Positions 1-8,117 of a stretch of DNA of 64,000 nucleotides are shown in pieces. A model generated the notes under the pieces. It had not been told where the DNA came from. It did not search any database and saw only the letters and a program-made list of their open reading frames with translations. Where the stretch lies: the NCBI GenBank assembly GCA_017432895.1, contig JAFRIG010000041.1:91822-155821 (forward strand). Direction: 5' to 3'. Source of the stretch: Erysipelotrichaceae bacterium (GTDB lineage: Bacteria > Bacillota_I > Bacilli_A > Erysipelotrichales > Erysipelotrichaceae). Numbering within the stretch: position 1 is the first letter of the stretch; every line of letters begins with the position of its first letter. The position numbers and the translations under genes are program-made.

Positions 1-1
1 T

Positions 2-334
2 CATCAGTGAGATCTGAAGCAGATCGTTTTCTCTGTCACTCAAAACATAAGTGATGGTACTTAAAGAAAGAAAAATCATCAGATACTGAAAGCCCTCATA
101 CCAGGCTAAACCGGGAATGATGCGATAGAGAAAACTCAATAAATATCCTATGATCGGATTGATAAAGACCAGATGGGCATCGGGGCTTCCATAAGCACCC
201 ATAGCGATCATCTTCATTGAATAATCATCATCCGTCTCAAAAGCACAATAGAAAAAGGCCAGAAAATACAGCATCAATATCAGATTGACAGCCAACGAAA
301 CTATTAAGCGGTGTTTCTTGAAAAAGTCTTTCAT
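2..334 (-). CDS. Partial polytopic membrane protein (N-terminal 111 residues), possibly a GT-C-type glycosyltransferase
   Basis: An open frame starts at the ATG at 334 and runs off the left edge of the window without a stop, so only the N-terminus is present. A basic N-terminus (MKDFFKKHR) is followed by a hydrophobic helix at about residues 10-30, an acidic ETDDDYS segment, and further hydrophobic stretches at about 55-75 and 80-98. A first membrane helix followed by a short acidic external loop is typical of polytopic GT-C glycosyltransferases and GtrII-like enzymes, which use undecaprenyl-phosphate sugars. The two SMR-type genes just upstream on the same strand fit that reading, because such systems combine a GtrB-like synthase, a small flippase and a polytopic transferase. 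No catalytic motif can be confirmed in so short a fragment. The ribosome binding site is weak. The membrane protein call is firm; the enzymatic role is a guess. Confidence 0.6.
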   Translation of the reverse strand, partial: MKDFFKKHRLIVSLAVNLILMLYFLAFFYCAFETDDDYSMKMIAMGAYGSPDAHLVFINPIIGYLLSFLYRIIPGLAWYEGFQYLMIFLSLSTITYVLSDRENDLLQISLM

Positions 335-349
335 TTTAACTATAAGAAA

Positions 350-373
350 ATATATCAGCACCTGCTGATATAT
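350..373 (-). terminator. Hairpin, probable intrinsic terminator after the SMR pair
   Basis: A perfect inverted repeat has 11-base arms (350-360 and 363-373) around a two-base centre. On the minus strand it lies about 48 bases after the stop of the SMR gene ending at 421 and is followed by TTTTCTTAT. The stem is AT-rich, so termination may be partial, and the gene starting at 334 may receive read-through. Confidence 0.5.
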
Positions 374-420
374 CCATTATACATGATAAATTTAGCTTAT
401 TTTTCAATTCTGTGTTCATC

Positions 421-756
421 TCATACACTGTAGATGATGACACCGATAAAGATCAGAATGATGCCTAAAACCTGTCTGTTTCTGATCTTCTCCTTCAAAA
501 ACAGAAAGCTGAAAAAAGGAACCAGCAGATGACTCAAAGACTCCAAAGCCGCATTATATGACAAGGAGATCCCCTTCAAAGCATAGGTTCCCAGCAAGAG
601 GCAGGCGAAGAACACCCCATAGGAAATGATGACCGAAGGATTGAGATATTCGCCAATAAGGCTGTCATATTCTTTATCGGCGCTTTTCTTTAGCAGCAGC
701 TGAGACAAAGCCGAAAAAACGACGCTGCAGATCTTCACCAGGGCATACTTATTCAT
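421..756 (-). CDS. SMR/DMT-type four-helix membrane protein (ArnE/ArnF-like subunit)
   Basis: The product is 111 residues with four hydrophobic helices (about 5-22, 36-60, 66-85, 92-110), the size and layout of small multidrug resistance family proteins. Features include an early QLLLKKSAD segment and a FLKEKIRNRQVLGI segment before the last helix, as in EamA/SMR half-transporters. It overlaps the stop of the neighbouring SMR gene by 8 bases, so the two are probably translated together. Paired SMR subunits are known as ArnE/ArnF, which flip undecaprenyl-phosphate-linked aminoarabinose, and as drug-efflux heterodimers such as EbrAB. The glycan setting (a GtrB/ArnC-like enzyme at 15 kb and a partial polytopic protein next door) makes lipid-linked sugar flipping more likely than drug export, but sequence alone cannot decide. 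The start at 756 is preceded by GGGAGAGAAGG. Confidence 0.75.
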   Translation of the reverse strand: MNKYALVKICSVVFSALSQLLLKKSADKEYDSLIGEYLNPSVIISYGVFFACLLLGTYALKGISLSYNAALESLSHLLVPFFSFLFLKEKIRNRQVLGIILIFIGVIIYSV

Positions 757-1096
757 GTTCCTTCTCTCCCGAAGAAATTACGATGATGCCGGCAATGATG
801 AATAAAGCCCCGATGCAGGCCTTCAGTGTGATCTGTTCTTGGAAAATGAGAAGACCCAAAAGGATACCCCAAAGGATTGATAATCCATTGAAGGCATAAG
901 CCACCGACAAAGGGATCTTCTTCAAAATCTGCTGCCACATAAGAGCGTAAACACCCAAGCACAACAATAACAGTCCCATAAAAAGGATGTATCTGAACGA
1001 TAAAAACTCCTCATAGGCCGCAAACTTGGCAAAGACATTACTCAAAGAGTAGATGAAGATCGCAACCTGCAAAAACACGAAATTTCTGATTTTCAT
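749..1096 (-). CDS. SMR/DMT-type membrane protein, partner of the downstream SMR gene
   Basis: Starting at the ATG at 1096, the product is 115 residues with four predicted helices and an acidic/basic tail (SSGEKEHE). The SLSNVFAKFA segment near the N-terminus and AYAFNGLSILWG in helix 3 resemble EamA/SMR proteins of the ArnE type. The frame is open to 1135, but the shorter start is preferred because a good promoter (TTGATG, 18 bases, TATAAT) sits so close that transcription would begin almost at this ATG, and no Shine-Dalgarno precedes either start. The stop overlaps the start of the second SMR gene by 8 bases. Together they probably form an antiparallel heterodimer. The substrate is unknown; an undecaprenyl-linked sugar is inferred from context. 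Confidence 0.7.
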   Translation of the reverse strand: MKIRNFVFLQVAIFIYSLSNVFAKFAAYEEFLSFRYILFMGLLLLCLGVYALMWQQILKKIPLSVAYAFNGLSILWGILLGLLIFQEQITLKACIGALFIIAGIIVISSGEKEHE

Positions 1097-1105
1097 AACA
1101 AAACA

Positions 1106-1135
1106 ATTATAAACAAAGTTCCAAAATATCATCAA
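1106..1135 (-). promoter_or_regulatory. Sigma-A-type promoter giving a near-leaderless transcript for the SMR pair
   Basis: On the minus strand, TTGATG (1135-1130), an 18-base spacer and a perfect TATAAT (1111-1106) form a near-consensus promoter. The expected transcription start falls within a few bases of the ATG at 1096, leaving no room for a ribosome binding site. Confidence 0.55.
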
Positions 1136-1154
1136 GGGCCCGCATAACGGGCCC
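1136..1154 (-). terminator. GC-rich hairpin terminator after the 1722-residue surface protein gene
   Basis: GGGCCCG and CGGGCCC arms surround a five-base loop, 13 bases beyond the stop codon at 1167 on the minus strand. The run of T after the stem is poor, but position and strength fit an intrinsic terminator insulating the SMR genes. Confidence 0.6.
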
Positions 1155-1166
1155 CTGTTTCATGAT

Positions 1167-4100
1167 TTACTTGCTTTTGATCGTACCGGAGATATCCTTG
1201 ATCGATAACTTCAATGTCGTAGTCTTAAGACCCTTGATGTTGTCGTCATAGACACCGTAATCTCCTGCCCAGTCGACTCTGATCGTCACCGTCTGAGTCG
1301 AACCGGCCTTGATCTTGGCGGCATCGACCACTTTGACAACGATCTTTCCGTCTTCATAGACCACATCATAAGCTTTGCTGCTGTTTTCGATCTTGACATT
1401 GCTGATCTCGCTGTTCACCGTACCGGACATTACCAGTTGTGAAGTAGCAACGACCTTGCCTTTGTTGGTCGTATCATAAGCGTTGACGGTCGAAGGAACA
1501 AGCTTGAGCGTCGCAGCCTTTCTGGCTACCTTGACCGAGATCTGTTTACTGATGACTGCCCCGGTCTTAGTTGTGATATTAAGAACAGGCTTATAGGTAC
1601 CATCTTTCAGACTGCGATCTGTTAAGGAAATCATAGCCTTACCATCTTCGCTCAGCTGAGCCTTGAGCCCGCTTGCTCCGCTCAATGAAACGGAAACAAC
1701 TTCATCAACGATATTGCTCAATTTGATCGTACCGGTCACTTCGATTGAAGGATCAAGCTGATTGAGATTGCCTTTGAGCGTGACGGCTGCCGTAGCTGCC
1801 TTATCGTAAAGGACGATGATCAGCCTGATTGGAACACTTGAAACCTTGCCATTGATCAGCGGATAAACATCGAAGAGATATCTGCCGGCTTTGATGCTCG
1901 CATCATTCTTGACCGTATCCTTGAGCGTTGCTGTGAAGGCGTTGTTTTCACTGTCGAATCCGACATCGACGATATCCTTGCTTAAAGCACTCACGTGATC
2001 GATACCGGTCACATTGGCTTCATATCCCAGATTCGTCGGTACCTTAAGAACAGTGGCCAGCGTCTCTTTGTACTGTTTGTTCAGTTTCAAGGCGGAAGTC
2101 TTCAGAGTGATCTTCGGATCGCTTTCCACTACTTTAACTGTCAGTACCATTTCCTTGAGCTGTACATAGTCAGTCTTTTCACTGCTCGTGTAGACCAACG
2201 GGATCATCGTCAGTTTATAAGTTCCGGCCTTGCTTGCCTTGACTGTGATCATGCCATCGGCATAAGTGACTTCTGAAATACCGTCCTCATTATCGGCCCA
2301 GCCGTAAACGACATCCAGCAGCGTATCATCAAATGAAGACCATTTGACCGCTACGGAAGCGGAATCCTGATACTTCAGGTTGTAATTGAGAGTTGCTGAA
2401 GCCAGTTTTGCACTTGGCGTCGTGGCGATGACCTTGACGTTCAACGTAAGCTTGATCGCATCGTTCCAGCCTGCTTCCTTATAGGACAAGGCAACTTTAC
2501 CATTTGCAGCCGGTACCTTGACAGTGGCGTAGCCGTTTGCATCGATCGCAGAAACTTGATATCCAGCATCGGATGTCAGAACGCCGGTATTGATCGGATT
2601 CTTTTTGCCGTCTATCAGTCTGACCTTGACTGTCTTGTATTCGCTGGCTTCCGGAACAAAGAGCGTCACTGCCGTACTTTCCAGTTTGACGGTCGGCTTA
2701 GTGGCTACCGTCTTAAAGGTGACGACCTTATCGACATAACCTTCCTCATTGTATCCTTCAAAGCTGAAACGTACTGTTCCTTTATTGACGAACTTGCCAT
2801 CCTTCATCTTCAGGGTGACTGTTCCTTCGTTTTGATCGAATATTGCCCAATCATCAAGGAATTTGATCTCTTTGATGACGGCATCCTTGGACGTAGCCGT
2901 CAGATTCAATGAACCTTCATTGGTAAAGGTATTGAAAGAACCGCTGGTCTTAGCCGTTACCGTCGCTTTCTTGGCCGTAACTGTGACTGTGAAATCAAAG
3001 TCATAGGATTTGTTGTTATCCAAGGTTACGGTCAGGGTGTACTTGCCGGTCTTTAAAGCCTTGATCTTTTCGGCTGTCGGATCGGCAATAGACAGATCGA
3101 AATAGCCCTCGTCCTTATTGAGTGTTACGTTATAGTCGCTGCCGGAGATGCTCACATTTTTGATCACAGAATTTCTTTCCGGATAGACCTCACTGTAAGC
3201 AGAAGAAACATATACTCTGGCTCCTGCTTCAGCATACTTGTTGATCGTGACCTTGTTGGCCGAAAGCCTCGGTGTGAGATCCAGGATCCTGAACACGATA
3301 TCCTTGGAAACAGGGATATCCTTGGGATTTGTGGTGACTGTGGCTGTAACTGTTACTTCACCAGCCTTCTTGATCGTCGCAACACCGGCTGCGGTAACGG
3401 AAACGATATTGGCATCGACGGAAGTGAACTTGACATTGGAAGTCGTATATGTATTTCCGGCCTTATCGGTTCCGATCGCTTTTAAATTCACCGTCTTCTT
3501 GAGATCGCTATCCGCATCAAAGAAGAGGTTATAGACGCCATCGACCTCGGTCTTATCTTCAACGCCTTCCGCTTCAAGTTCAAGCGAATAGAAGACCTTG
3601 TTGATCACGGAGATCGAAGCTACAGTACTTCTGGTTGCCAGATCATCGAGATAGATCGTGATGTTGGCCTTGCCGACTTTCTTTCCTTCGACGACACCGT
3701 CATCATCAACGGAAGCAACCGAAGCAGCTGCCGATTTGAATCTGAGCATGCTGCGATCGACTTCAACGCCATCGGCATAGAGCGACAATCTGAATTTCTC
3801 ACCGATCTCGATACCACTAGCGTATTCATCTTCGGCATTATTCACATTGACCGCTTTCCAGGTCAGTTTTGCGTTCTTGTTATAGGTATAGACGGAATAA
3901 GTCGTCTTGGCTTCCTGGTCGGCGATATAGGCGTAAATATCGACCGTTCCCATCTTCAGGAAGGTGATATTGCCTTCACCATCCACCGTTGCGATGTTTT
4001 CATCGCCTGAACGGTAAGACAGGTAAGCCGAGATATCATCGGTTCCGTTGATCTTGGCTGTAGCCGCCATCTTGCCCGGAGTCCCGACGACACCATCCGC

Positions 4101-6335
4101 CTTGCTGGCGGAAGCCGTGACCTTCAAACCATCAGCCGTGACAGTGATATCCTTGGTATCGGTGATGCCATTGGCTGAGGCGACCAGCCTATAGGTGCCG
4201 AACTGTTCGGCAAATACCGCACATTTATTGCCAACTGCTTCGATACTGACCTTGTCATCAGCTGTTAAAGCAACATAATTGTTGCCATCTTTCTTTAAGA
4301 TGCTCCAGCTGATATCACCACTCGTATCGACCATATAGGTCTTTTCGACGGTGAAGTAAATCGAACTGCCATCGTCTTTCTTATCGGCAGTAACGATGTA
4401 AGGAAGATTGACGGTCTTGTTGACGACGTTATAGGTTCTCGCATATAAGGCGAAACTCGTGTTGCCCGACAAAGTCCCGCTAAACAGATCTTTCAAAGTC
4501 TGTGAAGCGATGATCAGCTTGTTGCCGCTTTGCGTGATAACGGCCGTTTCACCATTGGCGTTATATAAGTATTTGTCATTATTGATCAGGATCCTGCCAC
4601 CGGTAGAAACTCTATCGTTTCTGACCGCCATCGTCAGCATCTCATAGAAGACAGCTCTTTCCGTACTGTCGGTACATTCAATGACCAGATCGCCATTGGC
4701 AGATACACTCATATTGATCTTGGAAGCATCGATCTCATGAGGTTCATTTTTGAGATCCAGATAAGCGGTCTTTGTGGTCTCAAGATAACCTTCAGCCGAC
4801 AAAACCAATGTGTGGTTGCCGTTCATCAGATCGTTCTCGACAAAGAATTCATTGGGAATGACGACCTTTTCGTAACAATCCGCATAATCGGGATCGTTCT
4901 TGTCATCGATGTATTTAAATGCCTGAACCGTGATCGTCTTATTGCTGGAAGCAGAACTGTTAAGATCTTTAAGTTTGCCTATATTCTGTAAGAAATTCTG
5001 TTCATTATCGACCGTGATATAACCACCGCCGATGTAATTTACCTTCGCAGGCAATACCAATGCATAGTTGTCATCGGAAGGGCTCTTGTAGTAGCAGCTC
5101 GGTGCCGCCAAAGCCTTCAAAAAGTTCTTATCGGAAGAATCGATGACCACGTCGCCGTTTGTGGTTGTCGTGATGGTAATATCGCTAGGCGCATCAAGAT
5201 TCAGTTTGGCGATCTTGGAAAGATTCGCGTTGTTACCGGTGTATTTTGACTCAAGATCGATCGTCTCAGTATATGCCGTATAACCCGGTGCACATACCTT
5301 GATCGTAATCGGACCATTAGGAACCTTATCATCGATCAAAGCCCTTAAATCGATCTCGATGCCGTGGTGATGAGTCAGAAAATAGAAATCATCAAAGTAG
5401 ATAGCCTGCTGCGGTGTCTTTCCGGTGTAATAATAAATGGCACAAAGATTGCCCTTTGAATCATAAATATCGACATGCGAACCGGTATAGATCCCGCCAA
5501 GCCACTGGCCATAGTTTGTTGTATTGTACTTCCTGAATGTTGAGATCCAGGGGTCTTCATCGCCAAGCTTGTCAGCCGTCTTCATCTCACCGATGCAAAG
5601 CAATAAAGAACCTGTTCCAAGTTCGATCAGTCTGGCTTTCCATGGGCCATATGTATTAGGAGTCAGGTTGACGCCCGCATTCTTCAGATTGATCGCATAA
5701 ACTTCAGCTGTTTTTGAGACCTTGATCGTGAAATTCTCAGGTGTAACATTCGCATATTTGAGATATTTATTGACAATCGTCAGCTCACCACTCTCATATG
5801 TGCAGTGGACATTCATGAAAGTGAAATCTTCACTGCCCGATAAAGTTATCGTAGCTGAAGAATCAGCCATGAAAGCAGACGCCCAAGGAGCGTTAGTGAA
5901 AACGATACCTACATCCTTCGTATACTTGACAGAGGTACCATCACTGTATTCAGCCTGCAGTTCATCGCCTGTTTCATCAGGCGTTTCAACTAAAGCATCC
6001 GATTCGACAGTTTCTTCATCGATCGTATCTTCTGCCGTCTCATCAGGTTCTTCAAAAGCTTCCGGATCTGTTTCTTCCTCCTGAACCGGCAGTTCTTCGC
6101 TCGTTTCTTCTTCAACGATCTCAGTCTGCTCCTCAGTAGTTCCTTCTTCTTCACTTTCTTCCTCAGTGATGACTATAGGATCTTCCTGATTTTCTTCTTC
6201 AGATACTTCTACCGTTTCTGTCAATGTTTCCTCATCTGAAAGCGTCTCTTCATCTGCATAAACTATTGCAGCGTGAGACAAAACGGATGAAAACAACATC
6301 ATAAACGTTATCAATAAAGTTAATAATTTTTTCAT
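1167..6335 (-). CDS. Large secreted multi-domain protein with HID-like and Ig-like repeats (1722 aa)
   Basis: A signal peptide (basic MKKLL, hydrophobic to about residue 27) leads into a Glu/Thr-rich segment (about 28-130). Two modules resembling the Shr hemoglobin-interacting domain (PF07550 type, pattern NGDxVIxSxDxxFLxAL, ending in an aromatic-rich GY segment) start near residues 375 and 538, with a more divergent one upstream. From about 740 come BIG2-like Ig domains containing the SxDxxIATVDxxGxI pattern, then about seven related ~100-residue Ig-like repeats (about 1020-1722), each joined by a V(T/K)VKVxxxxPxxKL-like linker. No LPXTG, SLH, choline-binding or C-terminal membrane segment is visible; the chain ends in a basic SGTIKSK. 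An AGGAGG site lies 10 bases before the ATG, with a TATAAT at 6360-6365. It is probably an adhesin or ligand-binding surface protein. The ligand is unknown, and hemoglobin or heme binding is only suggested by the domain family. Confidence 0.85.
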   Translation of the reverse strand: MKKLLTLLITFMMLFSSVLSHAAIVYADEETLSDEETLTETVEVSEEENQEDPIVITEEESEEEGTTEEQTEIVEEETSEELPVQEEETDPEAFEEPDETAEDTIDEETVESDALVETPDETGDELQAEYSDGTSVKYTKDVGIVFTNAPWASAFMADSSATITLSGSEDFTFMNVHCTYESGELTIVNKYLKYANVTPENFTIKVSKTAEVYAINLKNAGVNLTPNTYGPWKARLIELGTGSLLLCIGEMKTADKLGDEDPWISTFRKYNTTNYGQWLGGIYTGSHVDIYDSKGNLCAIYYYTGKTPQQAIYFDDFYFLTHHHGIEIDLRALIDDKVPNGPITIKVCAPGYTAYTETIDLESKYTGNNANLSKIAKLNLDAPSDITITTTTNGDVVIDSSDKNFLKALAAPSCYYKSPSDDNYALVLPAKVNYIGGGYITVDNEQNFLQNIGKLKDLNSSASSNKTITVQAFKYIDDKNDPDYADCYEKVVIPNEFFVENDLMNGNHTLVLSAEGYLETTKTAYLDLKNEPHEIDASKINMSVSANGDLVIECTDSTERAVFYEMLTMAVRNDRVSTGGRILINNDKYLYNANGETAVITQSGNKLIIASQTLKDLFSGTLSGNTSFALYARTYNVVNKTVNLPYIVTADKKDDGSSIYFTVEKTYMVDTSGDISWSILKKDGNNYVALTADDKVSIEAVGNKCAVFAEQFGTYRLVASANGITDTKDITVTADGLKVTASASKADGVVGTPGKMAATAKINGTDDISAYLSYRSGDENIATVDGEGNITFLKMGTVDIYAYIADQEAKTTYSVYTYNKNAKLTWKAVNVNNAEDEYASGIEIGEKFRLSLYADGVEVDRSMLRFKSAAASVASVDDDGVVEGKKVGKANITIYLDDLATRSTVASISVINKVFYSLELEAEGVEDKTEVDGVYNLFFDADSDLKKTVNLKAIGTDKAGNTYTTSNVKFTSVDANIVSVTAAGVATIKKAGEVTVTATVTTNPKDIPVSKDIVFRILDLTPRLSANKVTINKYAEAGARVYVSSAYSEVYPERNSVIKNVSISGSDYNVTLNKDEGYFDLSIADPTAEKIKALKTGKYTLTVTLDNNKSYDFDFTVTVTAKKATVTAKTSGSFNTFTNEGSLNLTATSKDAVIKEIKFLDDWAIFDQNEGTVTLKMKDGKFVNKGTVRFSFEGYNEEGYVDKVVTFKTVATKPTVKLESTAVTLFVPEASEYKTVKVRLIDGKKNPINTGVLTSDAGYQVSAIDANGYATVKVPAANGKVALSYKEAGWNDAIKLTLNVKVIATTPSAKLASATLNYNLKYQDSASVAVKWSSFDDTLLDVVYGWADNEDGISEVTYADGMITVKASKAGTYKLTMIPLVYTSSEKTDYVQLKEMVLTVKVVESDPKITLKTSALKLNKQYKETLATVLKVPTNLGYEANVTGIDHVSALSKDIVDVGFDSENNAFTATLKDTVKNDASIKAGRYLFDVYPLINGKVSSVPIRLIIVLYDKAATAAVTLKGNLNQLDPSIEVTGTIKLSNIVDEVVSVSLSGASGLKAQLSEDGKAMISLTDRSLKDGTYKPVLNITTKTGAVISKQISVKVARKAATLKLVPSTVNAYDTTNKGKVVATSQLVMSGTVNSEISNVKIENSSKAYDVVYEDGKIVVKVVDAAKIKAGSTQTVTIRVDWAGDYGVYDDNIKGLKTTTLKLSIKDISGTIKSK

Positions 6336-6359
6336 TGACCGTTTTCCTCCTACCCTACT

Positions 6360-6365
6360 ATTATA
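6360..6365 (-). promoter_or_regulatory. Likely -10 element for the 1722-residue protein gene
   Basis: A perfect TATAAT on the minus strand lies just upstream of the AGGAGG ribosome binding site (6346-6351). No good -35 box is seen at 16-18 bases. Confidence 0.35.
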
Positions 6366-6443
6366 TATTAATCCTCTAACTTATTTCTTTTTTTCTTTCG
6401 CACAGCCTATAAGCCTTTTTAATACTGAAATAGAGCCCATTTT

Positions 6444-6472
6444 TTGCCATATTCCGCTTTTCCTACTATAAT
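6444..6472 (+). promoter_or_regulatory. Near-consensus promoter directly abutting the acyl carrier protein start
   Basis: TTGCCA (6444-6449), a 17-base spacer and TATAAT (6467-6472) form a strong sigma-A-type promoter. The ATG at 6480 lies only seven bases after the -10 box, so the message is expected to start at or next to the start codon (leaderless). Confidence 0.65.
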
Positions 6473-6479
6473 GACTTAT

Positions 6480-6707
6480 ATGGAAAAGTTATTGGAATTA
6501 CTGAAAGAACTTCGTTCCGATATCGATTTTGAGAACGAAGAAAAACTGATTGATGACGGGCTTCTGGACTCCTTCGACATCATCTCCCTGATCGTTGAGA
6601 TCAACAGTGCCTTTGACGTTGAGATCTCAGCCGATGATATCTGTCCCGAAAACTTCAATTCGATCAAAAATCTTTATGCGCTGATCGAATCATATAAAAA
6701 CCAGTAA
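6480..6707 (+). CDS. Acyl carrier protein-like small protein (75 aa)
   Basis: The product is 75 residues, acidic and helical, with the motif GLLDSFDIISLI at about residues 28-39. The Ser of DSF is the expected 4'-phosphopantetheine attachment site; the second half (EISADDICPENFNSIKNLYALI) has the usual helix 3-4 pattern of carrier proteins. The GLLDSF form resembles D-alanyl and amino-acid carriers (DltC-like) as much as fatty-acid ACP. The start at 6480 is chosen because the promoter -10 box ends only seven bases upstream and the homology begins there. It stands alone on the plus strand, convergent with the fumarase-type genes of the biosynthetic operon and sharing a terminator with them. 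No cognate adenylating enzyme is present in the window, so its partner is unknown; the acyltransferases or ATP-grasp enzymes nearby are candidates. Confidence 0.85.
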   Translation: MEKLLELLKELRSDIDFENEEKLIDDGLLDSFDIISLIVEINSAFDVEISADDICPENFNSIKNLYALIESYKNQ

Positions 6708-6717
6708 GCAGAAGAAT

Positions 6718-6742
6718 AAAACATCCCGACGAGGGATGTTTT
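6718..6742. terminator. Bidirectional intrinsic terminator
   Basis: Ten-base arms (6718-6727, 6733-6742) enclose a GACGA loop. A-rich and T-rich flanks give a T-run on both strands, ending the acyl carrier gene (plus) and the long biosynthetic operon (minus, stop at 6746). Confidence 0.85.
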
Positions 6743-6745
6743 CAT

Positions 6746-7609
6746 TTACAGATCTACGCTTGCTTTACGCGGTTCAAAGCAGCAGCAGGGTCTCATGCAA
6801 ACGATACGTACACCACTGGCTCTTTGTGGGCCGACTTTCATGAAGGTCGCCAGAACGCTGGTATCACCACCCAAGCCGATCGCTCCGGTATGAGATTTGT
6901 TTACCTCTTCGGTGATCTTTTTTTCAAATTCATTTTGAACTTCATAGTTGCCATCAGCCATGGCCTGAAGCATCAGCGAAGACGCCTCATAATGTGTACG
7001 TCCGATCCCTACGGCAAGTGTGCAAGGCGAACAGCCAAGCATGGAGACGGCTTCTTTCGCCCAGGAAATGATCTCGTTTAATACGACATTCATGTCATGC
7101 TGATGAAATACCCGGTAAGTCTTCGACCGGATCTCCGGCCCACCACCCTGCATCATGATCGTCAAAGTCAGCTTATCCTTATCTTCAACATACCTCATCA
7201 TCATCGGAGCCGGAAGGACCGCCTCTGAACGGCTGTCCAGACCTCCCGACTGATCGATACGTTGTCTGTCGTCACCCATGATGCCCATAGGTCTGCCAGG
7301 CAGATCGCGAAGGCCTTTTTCAACGCCCTCATAGATCGCTTCGATCATCTTGCCATCGACATTTCTGTTTTCTCCGACCTGCAATATCAGATGCGGGATG
7401 CCGGTATCGTCGCACAAAGGAGAACGTTGATTCTCAGCGATCCTGGCATTTTCACAGATCTCTTCGATCGCCCATCTGGACAAGGAAGAAGATTCTTTTT
7501 CTTTATATCTTTTATAGATCGCAAACTTTGCTTTGGGAAAAACGGAACTTGCTTTTACCAGTGTCGACGCCGTCTTTTCAACGATCTCAGTGTATTGTTC
7601 ATTTGTCAT
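6746..7609 (-). CDS. Class I fumarase/tartrate dehydratase-type hydro-lyase, alpha subunit
   Basis: The product (287 aa from the ATG at 7609) matches the alpha subunit of two-component, oxygen-sensitive [4Fe-4S] hydro-lyases (fumarase class I, L-tartrate dehydratase). Such enzymes add or remove water at a hydroxy-dicarboxylate. Features are the LCDDTG segment near residue 70 containing the first expected cluster cysteine, a GGGPEI segment, and LGCSPCTLAVGIGR with further cysteines. The CMRPCCCFEPR tail is unusually cysteine-rich. The start at 7609 has a GGAGAG site; an open extension to 7636 lacks one. It overlaps the beta-subunit stop by 11 bases, so the two are translationally coupled. As the last gene of the long operon it probably performs a hydration step on the acid made by the PrpD-like and C-C lyase enzymes. 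The true substrate is not deducible, and ordinary fumarase is possible. Confidence 0.8.
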   Translation of the reverse strand: MTNEQYTEIVEKTASTLVKASSVFPKAKFAIYKRYKEKESSSLSRWAIEEICENARIAENQRSPLCDDTGIPHLILQVGENRNVDGKMIEAIYEGVEKGLRDLPGRPMGIMGDDRQRIDQSGGLDSRSEAVLPAPMMMRYVEDKDKLTLTIMMQGGGPEIRSKTYRVFHQHDMNVVLNEIISWAKEAVSMLGCSPCTLAVGIGRTHYEASSLMLQAMADGNYEVQNEFEKKITEEVNKSHTGAIGLGGDTSVLATFMKVGPQRASGVRIVCMRPCCCFEPRKASVDL

Positions 7610-8117
7610 AGATGCTCTCCCCATCGGCGATCGCAATCACCGCCGGATAATCTTTTACGATCAGTTCATTGAACGCTTCCATACCCAATTGCTCAAAAGC
7701 GACCACTTTTCTTTCAACGATCCTGTTTGTCAGTGTTGCCGTAACCGGCGGAATGACCGCGTAGACGGCTTTGTTTTCTTTGAGTATTTCCGCTGTTTCT
7801 TTCTTCAGTTCCCCTTTGCCAAGGTGCATCCTGATTCCGGCTGAAGAAAGAATGCCCATCGTCGATTCGATCTCATATTTATTGCTGGAAGTCGGACCCA
7901 CGCCGGCCGGACTGACAGCCGTATGAAAGATCAGTCCGCCTTGTAAATCGAAAGGCGCTTGATTTATACTGCCGTCTTCGATCATTTTTGCGATCCTGGG
8001 TAAAACGGCATCTCTTCCACAAAAGATGCGACCGTTGATCAAAACGGTATCTCCAACCTTCAATGAAGCAACATCTTCATCGCTGATCGGAAAATTCAAA
8101 ACTTTCTTTTCACTCAT
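7599..8117 (-). CDS. Class I fumarase/tartrate dehydratase-type hydro-lyase, beta subunit
   Basis: The 172-residue product resembles the C-terminal swivelling domain or beta subunit of class I fumarases. It has the LKVGDTVLINGRIFCGRDAVLPRI-type opening of that family, then a GPTSSNKYE-like segment near residue 79 that matches the substrate-binding GPTTSxRM region of fumarases, and a late PPVTATL segment. The start at 8117 is preferred over the frame's extension to 8156 because it has a CAGGAG site at good spacing and begins where family proteins begin. The ATG overlaps the acyltransferase stop by 8 bases, and the 3' end overlaps the alpha subunit by 11 bases. The order (beta before alpha) is opposite to the usual ttdA-ttdB order. 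Confidence 0.8.
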   Translation of the reverse strand: MSEKKVLNFPISDEDVASLKVGDTVLINGRIFCGRDAVLPRIAKMIEDGSINQAPFDLQGGLIFHTAVSPAGVGPTSSNKYEIESTMGILSSAGIRMHLGKGELKKETAEILKENKAVYAVIPPVTATLTNRIVERKVVAFEQLGMEAFNELIVKDYPAVIAIADGESIYDK

